DNA from: Triatoma infestans
Taxonomy: Eukaryota > Arthropoda > Insecta > Hemiptera > Reduviidae
DNA: 64,000 bases
Assembly (NCBI GenBank): GCA_011037195.1
Contig: JAAEAF010009011.1
Coordinates: 1 to 64,000, forward strand
Direction: 5' to 3'
Below the pieces are notes generated by a model. It had not been told where the DNA came from. It saw only the letters and a program-made list of their open reading frames with translations, and ran no database searches. Below, piece after piece: positions 57,482-64,000 of the stretch. Numbering within the stretch: the stretch's first letter is position 1; every line of letters begins with the position of its first letter. Position numbers and translations under genes: made by a program.

Positions 57482-57692
57482 GTCAACATCTATGGTCATT
57501 AGCGCCGGAGACTTCTCAGTGCACTGCCGGCCTCCGGATAGTGTTCTCTCGCTACAGACAACACTGTTCATCACCGGACAGTGAGCTGTAGAGGCTCCTA
57601 GGAAGAAAAAAAATCTAAGGGTAGCACTGGACTCGAACCCGGGACCTCCGCGTGGGAGTCCAACGCTCTAACCACTTAGCTAATCCCTCCCC
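57482..57692 (-). mobile_element. SINE-B, unit 1
   Basis: Minus copy with CCCGGGTTCGAGTCC box B and AGCTAAGTGGTTAGAGCG box A. Confidence 0.75.
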
Positions 57693-57926
57693 TCAGGATA
57701 TCTATTAATTGTATAATTGTATAAAAATAGTGAGTTTATCGAGCCTAAATATTGTTTTTTTCTAACAAAATGGCATCCCGTATGGGAAAAAGAGGCTTTT
57801 AATGCTGAAATAGAGCAGAACTTATGAATCTTATGTTATACAATTGTTGGGTTAATTGGAAAGTTAAATATACTTTATTGATGAAGGCATTAAAAAAATG
57901 TAACGAGGATTTTTAACAGCTTTTCA

Positions 57927-58193
57927 TTTCAAAATGTCGTCACGCGTTGGTCTAGTGGCTAGTGCACTCGCCTTTCATGCGAGAATTCAGGGTTCGATTT
58001 CCGTGAAGGCAAAGTCGGTGTTGACCCAGCATCGTGATAAAACGTGGGAAGCCAAAGTTAGTAGCGCCCTAGATAGCAAAGGCCGGAACTTAACGGCGTG
58101 AGAACTGCAGCGTGCTTACCACACGCTCCTCTCTGGCAAGCCTTGGCCCTTCAAGGGCTGTCGCGCCAAAGGTTTTTTTTTTCGTTTCAAAAT
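57927..58193 (+). mobile_element. SINE-A with 9-bp target duplication, unit 1
   Basis: The SINE occupies 57936-58184, flanked by TTTCAAAAT at 57927-57935 and 58185-58193. Box A TGGTCTAGTGGCTAG and box B GGTTCGATTTCC match tRNA-Glu, and the anticodon loop CTTTCAT reads UUC. It ends with a T run. Confidence 0.85.
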
Positions 58194-58447
58194 ATGTCTT
58201 GTCGGAAGATGAGTGTCGCCTTATTGATATAAACCACCGAGGTTTATCAATTTTATCTACAAGTGTTGATACTGTATACAAGTACTGATACAAGTATACA
58301 GGCTCTTAAGAGCAATTTTGTCTGTTACTACAGTTGCGGTTCACGTACTTTTCTGCCCCACAAGAAAAACTCCGTAGACTGATAAACCTCGGTGGTTGGT
58401 TCTCAATATGGCGACACTCATCTTTCGACAAGACATGTATTGAAATG

Positions 58448-58694
58448 AAAAAAAAAAACCATGAAGGGGCCAAGGCTTGCCAGACGTCAATTTGAATATT
58501 GGAGCGTGTGGTAAGCACGCTGCAGTTCTCACGCCGTTCAGTTCCGGCCTTCGCTACCAAGGGCGCTACTAACTGTATCTTCCCACTTTTTATCACGATG
58601 CTGGGTCTACACCGACTTTGCCCTCGCTGGAATCGAACCCTGAATTCTCGCACGAAAGGCGAGTGCGCTGGCCAGTAGACCAACGCGTGAGGAC
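58448..58694 (-). mobile_element. SINE-A, unit 2
   Basis: Minus copy equivalent to the one at 55228-55489, with a short deletion in the poly-T-side end. Confidence 0.8.
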
Positions 58695-58857
58695 ACCGCA
58701 GTAAAGCTACATAAAAAAAAAAGACTGACATTTAAGTGGAGTTTATTTAAGAACTGATTCAACTCAAAAATATACATTTAGCACATTGAATGAGTATTTC
58801 CTAATATTTGTGTAATTTAATGAAATTTGTGCCATTCCTGCCACCTGTGTCCTTTAT

Positions 58858-58985
58858 CTAATAATAATAATCTGTCTTTATTTACAAAATATACAAGAAA
58901 AAGACAGTTACTTCTGGCAAAGCAATCGGAGATGTTTGCTCTGCTTAAAGGAATTAGTATTATACAGAATGAATTGTAGTACTTA
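58858..58985 (-). pseudogene. LINE-B 3' tail, unit 2
   Basis: The unit 2 copy of the tail at 55655-55790. Confidence 0.6.
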
Positions 58986-58999
58986 GGAAATGAATTTTT

Positions 59000-60000
59000 A
59001 CTTCCTCTTACTGCTAGTAAGAGGATTATTATATAATCGTGTCAAATTTTCGATTTCAAGTTTTCACCGGAAATATCCGTATTGAGGACCAGTGTGTCCA
59101 AAAAAGTGGTTTTTGCAAAAAGATGTGTATGTATATGTACGTATGTGATTCACCATTACAACACGAAAGGTTGAGAAAGCACAGCTCAAAAACGGAAAAA
59201 TCGTAGAAAGTTCAAACTTGATATTCCGTTTAGGTATCACCATGGAATCTGACATTACGTTATCTGTCAAAATTCCTCAACCGGAAGTACAACTTAATTA
59301 AATGTTGTTTTTTTTTTTTACACTTTCTTGCGATTTTTCTCAAAAATGGCTCCGACGATTTTTCAAAACCTTGTATATCAACTACACATACAAAGATTTA
59401 CAATTTTTATTTGAAACATTTCTCCAGGAAAATTCATTTGAGGGCACTTCAGAGGGAGGGAAGGGGTTAGGTTTTCCTCTAACGTGTTCTTTCAGTTTAT
59501 AATACAATTCTATAATCTAAATAATATTAATTAGAATTAAATGAGTTGTAAATTCCCCGGGTCTTGCAAAAATCGGGTAACCGGAAGTGCGTTTTTACTG
59601 AAATGTATTTTTACAGTTTTCTGGTATTTTCTTGAAAACGACTCCAACGATTTTCTTTAAAGTAGGAATGTGTACTATATATATATAGAGCTACAACTTT
59701 TATTTGGAACATTTCTCCTGGTGAATTCATTTAAAATGGGGGCTTTTGTTGGAGGGGGTGGGGTTAGGTTTTTCTCTAAAGCGCTATCATAAGTTGATTA
59801 TACAATTATATCTTACAAAAATCATAATTAATTAGAAATAAACAGATGGCCGATATTCCGAGTTTCAAGAAAATTAGTAGACCGGAAGTGCGCTTTTACT
59901 GAATATTTGTTTCGAGCGAACTCTAAAATTTGTCAATTACAATTTTGCAAACTGGAGTAAGAGAAAGTTGTGTGAGTGTTTCACACCAGATTTTTTTTTT
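59000..60000 (+). repeat. Family P, unit 2
   Basis: Unit 2 copy of 55795-56780; it keeps the full 3' hairpin GTGTGAGTGTTTCACACCAGA that unit 1 has lost, plus a T run. Confidence 0.85.
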
Positions 60001-60384
60001 TCTTAATAAGGATTTAATCATATATAATTGTACGAAATAAAAGTTACTAATTATATTGAGCTAAAAGAAAATAATCTATCAAAAGTCAAAATTTAAAACC
60101 ATTCATAAAGACTAAGAATGATAATGACATTAATACCACTAATTATTCAATCAAAAAGTCAAACACTCATTACAATATTTTAAAATTAAATTCCAATTAC
60201 ATCCATTAAAAAACAATGTTACTTCTTGATCTGATAAAATATAAATATTTACCAGATACTTTATTATTCTAATATTCTGGTAATAAAATGGACAGTATTT
60301 TGTTTTTTTGGCATTGCCTAGTTTTATTTTTCGTACAGTTAAACGTTGACTTTCGCCATACACTTTCTAGAGCCCACTATAGCT

Positions 60385-60716
60385 CTGTAACTTTTCAAAA
60401 CTCCTCCAAAGAAGGATATTTATCTAGATGTTGTGCCGTCATATTATGGCCCATGTTGCAGAACGAACATTTTGGGTTGTTAGACATGCTAATTTTGTTT
60501 AAATAGTTCTGGAGGTAATCGTGTCCTGTCTGCATTCTAAATCCCGAAGGTCCCTATATGAATATGTCCATTTGTCTCTCTTAGTTGCACACACAATTTT
60601 TCCTCCGGCCTTAATCATAATGAAGCGCGTTCATTCGGGAGATTAATTTTTTCTTTCACTAGTATTACAGTGATATTTGATAGGATAGTGAACAATTTGA
60701 TATCTATTTTTTTTTT
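60385..60716 (-). pseudogene. LINE C-terminal knuckle, unit 2
   Basis: The unit 2 copy of 57145-57480, with the same C-terminal cysteine knuckle. Confidence 0.6.
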
Positions 60717-60928
60717 CGTCAACATCTATGGTCATTAGCGCCGGAGACTTCTCAGTGCACTGCCGGCCTCCGGATAGTGTTCTCTCGCTACAGACAACAC
60801 TGTTCATCACCGGACAGTGAGCTGTAGAGGCTCCTAGGAAGAAAAAAAATCTAAGGGTAGCACTGGACTCGAACCCGGGACCTCCGCGTGGGAGTCCAAC
60901 GCTCTAACCACTTAGCTAATCCCTCCCC
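60717..60928 (-). mobile_element. SINE-B, unit 2
   Basis: The unit 2 copy of 57482-57692. Confidence 0.75.
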
Positions 60929-61162
60929 TCAGGATATCTATTAATTGTATAATTGTATAAAAATAGTGAGTTTATCGAGCCTAAATATTGTTTTTTTCTA
61001 ACAAAATGGCATCCCGTATGGGAAAAAGAGGCTTTTAATGCTGAAATAGAGCAGAACTTATGAATCTTATGTTATACAATTGTTGGGTTAATTGGAAAGT
61101 TAAATATACTTTATTGATGAAGGCATTAAAAAAATGTAACGAGGATTTTTAACAGCTTTTCA

Positions 61163-61428
61163 TTTCAAAATGTCGTCACGCGTTGGTCTAGTGGCTAGTG
61201 CACTCGCCTTTCATGCGAGAATTCAGGGTTCGATTTCCGTGAAGGCAAAGTCGGTGTTGACCCAGCATCGTGGGAAGATACAGTTAGTAGCGCCCCTAGA
61301 TAGCAAAGGCGGAACTTAACGGCGTGAGAACTGCAGCGTGCTTACCACACGCTCCCCTATTCAAATCGCCTCTGGCAAGCCTTGGCCCTTCAAGGGCTGT
61401 CGCGCCATAGGTTTTTTTCGTTTCAAAA
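61163..61428 (+). mobile_element. SINE-A with target duplication, inner edge of right arm
   Basis: TTTCAAAAT (61163-61171) precedes the SINE (61172-61420) and TTTCAAAA follows it. Confidence 0.8.
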
Positions 61429-62283
61429 CATGTCTTGTCGGAAGATGAGTGACGCCTTATTGATATAAACCACCGAGGTTTATCAGTCCACGGAGTTTTT
61501 CTTGTGATGCAGAAAAGTACGTGAACCGCAACTGTAGTAACAGACAAAATTGTTCTTAAGAGCCTGTGTAGAATTTACTGGCCACACGGTCATGCTTTAT
61601 AGATAAAATTGACTATTTTAATATTAAGTGAACAAATCAACAGTATTTCACCTCTGTTATAATTTTAAAACATTTTTGAAATTTATCTATTGTGAAACCT
61701 AAACTACAAATACTTACTAGCGTCTTCGTTTTCGAATCCATTCATAATTTGGTATAAACTATTTTTTCTCCTCTTGCCAATACACAAGTGATTGGCCGTA
61801 AGATGATACTGTGTAAGTCTCTCTTCAGCTGCCTTCTTTCTCAACAGGAAGAAATGATATTCTCCCCCCCCCCCCCCCCCCAGTAAACCCTTTTATTTCT
61901 TCTTTTGCTTTTTTCTTGTAAGTAGACTTAGCCAGTTTTTGCGCAGATGCAGTTCATCGTCTCTATTTATGTAAGTTTCTCTTTTTCAATTTATGTGCCC
62001 TTCTTATGGCGAGCCCTTCTTATGGCGAGCCCTTCTTATCCGTCAAGGACTATTTAATTTAGATAAGTAGTCCAATTCAAAAGCGAAAAAGAGTGGCACC
62101 ACTACTCTACTACTTTTACAATTAATCACCGCAATTCTTGCAAGTGTAGGCCTAAAATTTAAACCATCAGTACTCTGAAGAACCCCAAACCTATTGGAAT
62201 ATGGCAATCCAAACACTTGGTCGCCACCAGTTATTTGGTGTTTTGCATGATAATGGCCGCATAAACTTGTATAGATTTAAACG

Positions 62284-62309
62284 TATATATATATATATAT
62301 ATATATATC
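62284..62309. repeat. AT microsatellite, left of palindrome
   Basis: About 13 AT units end directly at the palindrome edge. Confidence 0.85.
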
Positions 62310-62354
62310 TATCAGAGACATTTTCCGTGGTAGCCTGTTTCATTTTGTGGTCAT

Positions 62355-62395
62355 CGACCAGTTTCGGGCATTCGCCCATCTTCAGGATGCGTTTT
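62355..62395 (-). ncRNA. Hammerhead-like motif, family B, left arm
   Basis: On the minus strand CTGAAGA, stem II TGGGCGAATGCCC, GAAACT, GGTC and GATG, with stem I CATC/GATG (4 bp). Confidence 0.6.
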
Positions 62396-62493
62396 TCAGA
62401 CTGTGTGACAACACAGACTTGCACAAAGCAAATTCAGCTTTACACACTGACGAGTCAGTCTGTGCAAGTCTGTGTTGTCACACTGTCTGAAAA

Positions 62494-62536
62494 ACGCATC
62501 CTGAAGATGGGCGAACGCCCGAAAACCATCGATGAC
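62494..62536 (+). ncRNA. Hammerhead-like motif, family B, right arm
   Basis: CTGAAGA (62501-62507), stem II TGGGCGAACGCCC, GAAAACC, ATC and GATG, with stem I CATC/GATG. An extra A in the GAAAC box may affect activity. Confidence 0.55.
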
Positions 62537-62606
62537 CACAAAATGAAGCAGGCTACCACGGAAAATGTCTCTGATGCTTTCCAGCTCTGCGGAACCAACC
62601 ACCACA

Positions 62607-62630
62607 ATATATATATATATATATATATCT
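62607..62630. repeat. AT microsatellite, right of palindrome
   Basis: About 12 AT units. Confidence 0.85.
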
Positions 62631-62869
62631 ATTATAAGCAAAATTATCGCATCTGTAATTTAATGTAAAGATCATTGAGATAAATGAAACTTTGATAGAA
62701 TATTACGATTCTAAGGGATGTGTTGTTATGGAAGCTTGAGGATCTATAAAAAATGATCTTATTTGAGTGCTAAATTGGAAGAAACCTAATGGGGGACATT
62801 GTGTCCAAGAAGCTCAGCGCTGCGACTAATATACAAATAAAGTCAAAAAGAATGTGAATGCTACAAGGG

Positions 62870-63098
62870 AAGGGAATAGCTAAGTGGTTAGCGTACTAGA
62901 CTCCCACGCGGAGATCCCGGGTTCGAGTCCAGCAGTGGTACCCTTAGATTTTTTTCTTTCTAGGCGCCTCTACAGCTCACTGCCCGGTGTTGTCAGTAAC
63001 GAGATGGACAGTGGACAGTGTTATCTGAACAAGAGAATACTGTCCGGAGGCAGACAGTGCACTGAGAAGCTACCTTGCGCTAAATGACCATAGATGCT
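62870..63098 (+). mobile_element. SINE-B, plus copy
   Basis: AGCTAAGTGGTTAGCG (box A), GGGTTCGAGTCC (box B), then the body ending ..TGCACTGAGAAG, AAATGACCATAGATGCTGACG. Confidence 0.75.
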
Positions 63099-63149
63099 GA
63101 CGTGCCTTGTAAACTAAAAAAAATAAAAAAAATGTGAATTTGACAAGAA

Positions 63150-64000
63150 TTATTATTATTATTATTCCCAAAAGGGGAGGGAAGTAAACCCTACGCTATC
63201 CAAAGCCCCCTCGGGCCCATATAGCTACCCCTAAAGAATACCTACCACTGGGACTAGAATGAAAATCCAGGCCCAGGTTTTAACCATCTAAGTTTCACAA
63301 CAGACCGAACAAATCGGACCAAAACCGTAAAAGGACACAACTTAAGATCCTCTCCCGACATCCTATTCCGGCCGAAGGTTCTAAACCTAATCTCCTCACA
63401 ACCCAAAAAATTCGTCACCAAATGCATGGGTGTTTCCTCCTCAGTTTCACAAACTCTACAAAAAGGGTCAGGCACAAGTCCCATTATATAGAGATGTCTC
63501 CTTAAACCACAATGCCCAGTGAGGAATCCAACCAGATACCTGAGGGAGGTCCGTGAAAGACATCGGACCCCACTGCTCAAAGCTCCGTCCGGGCCCCAAA
63601 TGAGCATTTTAGACTGCCGACAACCCACTGCACTCATCCATAAGGATGAGTGCTGTGAGGTCATCCACGTCTGAAAGCCCGACAAACATGTGTCAGAAGA
63701 CACACCAACAGCAGGCTCTGGACCAATGAAAGGGAGAGAGGCACCTAATTTGGCAAACCTCAGCCCAAAAATTCCACCTCCTCATTCCCAAAAATTCCCA
63801 TATGACCTGGAACCCAGACCAGAAGCACATCCTTTAATGAGGAAAGATCTTCCAGTCTTCTAGAACATTCCAACACCAATCTGGAAGTGAAGACACATGA
63901 ATTAAGCGCCTTCAACGCAGCCTGGCTATCCGAGCAGATACAAACACCTTTTAAATTAGTGTTACGCACCCTCTCATCCAAAATACAGCAAACAATTGCA
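63150..64000 (-). pseudogene. LINE 3' end with RNase H and knuckle, cut by window end
   Basis: The minus strand has 63981-63760 with ICSDSQAALKAL (RNase H catalytic Asp) and VWVPGHMGIFGNEEVE (H-G-N active-site region), a frameshift near 63730, then 63703-63254 with SLRYLVGFLTGHCGLRRHL and FCRVCETEEETPMHL (C-x2-C...H knuckle). An AAT tail lies at about 63150-63168. This is another member of the LINE-A superfamily; the upstream RT lies beyond the window. Confidence 0.8.

Larger units (their letters stand above)
54458..62203. repeat. Large palindromic block with two tandem 3.2 kb units
   Basis: The left arm 54458-55489 is inverted at 61172-62203 (e.g. GGATTCGAAAACGAAGACG, CGCAAAAACTGG). Between them are two direct repeats (about 55040-58250 and 58251-61430), each with, in order, a SINE-A (minus), LINE-B tail, family P copy, LINE fragment, SINE-B (minus) and SINE-A (plus). 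Offsets between copies vary from 3205 to 3239, and they differ by scattered substitutions and indels. No protein is encoded by the block itself. Confidence 0.85.
62311..62590. mobile_element. Palindrome of two family B hammerhead elements
   Basis: The left arm (62311-62440) is nearly the exact inverse of the right arm (62460-62580): GAGACATTTTCCGTGGTAGC, ACAACACAGACTTGCACA and AAACGCATCCTGAAGATGGG recur inverted. The centre is near 62452. AT microsatellites lie on both sides (62284-62309 and 62607-62630). A long plus-strand frame across it is a product of the palindrome. Confidence 0.85.

Noticed and set aside
62201..62668. 155-codon plus-strand frame
   Set aside because: It crosses both arms of a palindrome and two AT microsatellites, giving an artificial mirrored sequence.
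1..64000. CRISPR arrays, operons, phage or plasmid features
   Set aside because: No regularly spaced repeats, Shine-Dalgarno-led gene strings or prokaryotic gene families are present; the sequence is eukaryotic.

Overview
This is an AT-rich eukaryotic window made almost entirely of repeats. Tailed LINEs of several clades, Penelope-like elements (PLEs), tRNA-derived SINEs, foldback elements and an apparent densovirus-like insertion suggest an arthropod, probably an insect. The species cannot be named from the sequence. No intact multi-exon host gene, rRNA, true tRNA gene, CRISPR array or prokaryotic operon is visible.

Layout. At 0-10 kb lie copies of a ~1 kb hairpin-ended repeat (called family P here), a LINE 3' end (3.7-4.8 kb), a solo LTR (5.8-6.4 kb) and two GC-richer islands (1.5-2.3 and 9.5-10.15 kb), each with a minus-strand splice-donor-like site. 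At 10-18 kb there is AT-rich sequence, a ribozyme-bearing inverted repeat (12.5 kb) and two P copies in inverted orientation (15.3-17.5 kb). At 18-25 kb is a nest of broken elements: an RTE-like LINE, PLE remnants with hammerhead-like motifs, a PLE inserted in a LINE reverse transcriptase, and a LINE inserted in a Harbinger transposase with an 11-bp target-site duplication. At 27-36 kb are two related PLE remnants, solo LTRs (one with a tRNA-Leu-type primer-binding site), a frameshifted gene of a transposon-like insect family, and a 0.9 kb foldback element. At 37-44 kb are LINE tails, SINEs, a LINE reverse transcriptase, and a densovirus-capsid-like reading frame with a companion reading frame; these two are fused to a tRNA-Glu SINE, and a 13-bp direct repeat encloses the whole block. 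At 44.7-48.7 kb is a near full-length but frameshifted R1/I-type LINE (minus strand) with an assembly gap. At 49.7 kb is an unrecognised 111-codon single-exon reading frame with retrocopy-like 3' features. The segment at 54.5-62.2 kb is an 7.7 kb palindromic block: inverted ~1 kb arms around two tandem 3.2 kb units, with SINE copies at its breakpoints. It is followed by a second ribozyme-bearing palindrome and the 3' end of another LINE.

How the parts relate. The LINEs are the plausible source of reverse transcriptase for the SINEs and for the SINE-virus chimera. The PLE remnants and the hammerhead-like motifs occur together and in the same orientation, as expected for PLE terminal repeats. 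All recognisable coding sequence except the 49.7 kb frame is broken or truncated. Family identities come from motif recognition by eye; no alignment or search was run.
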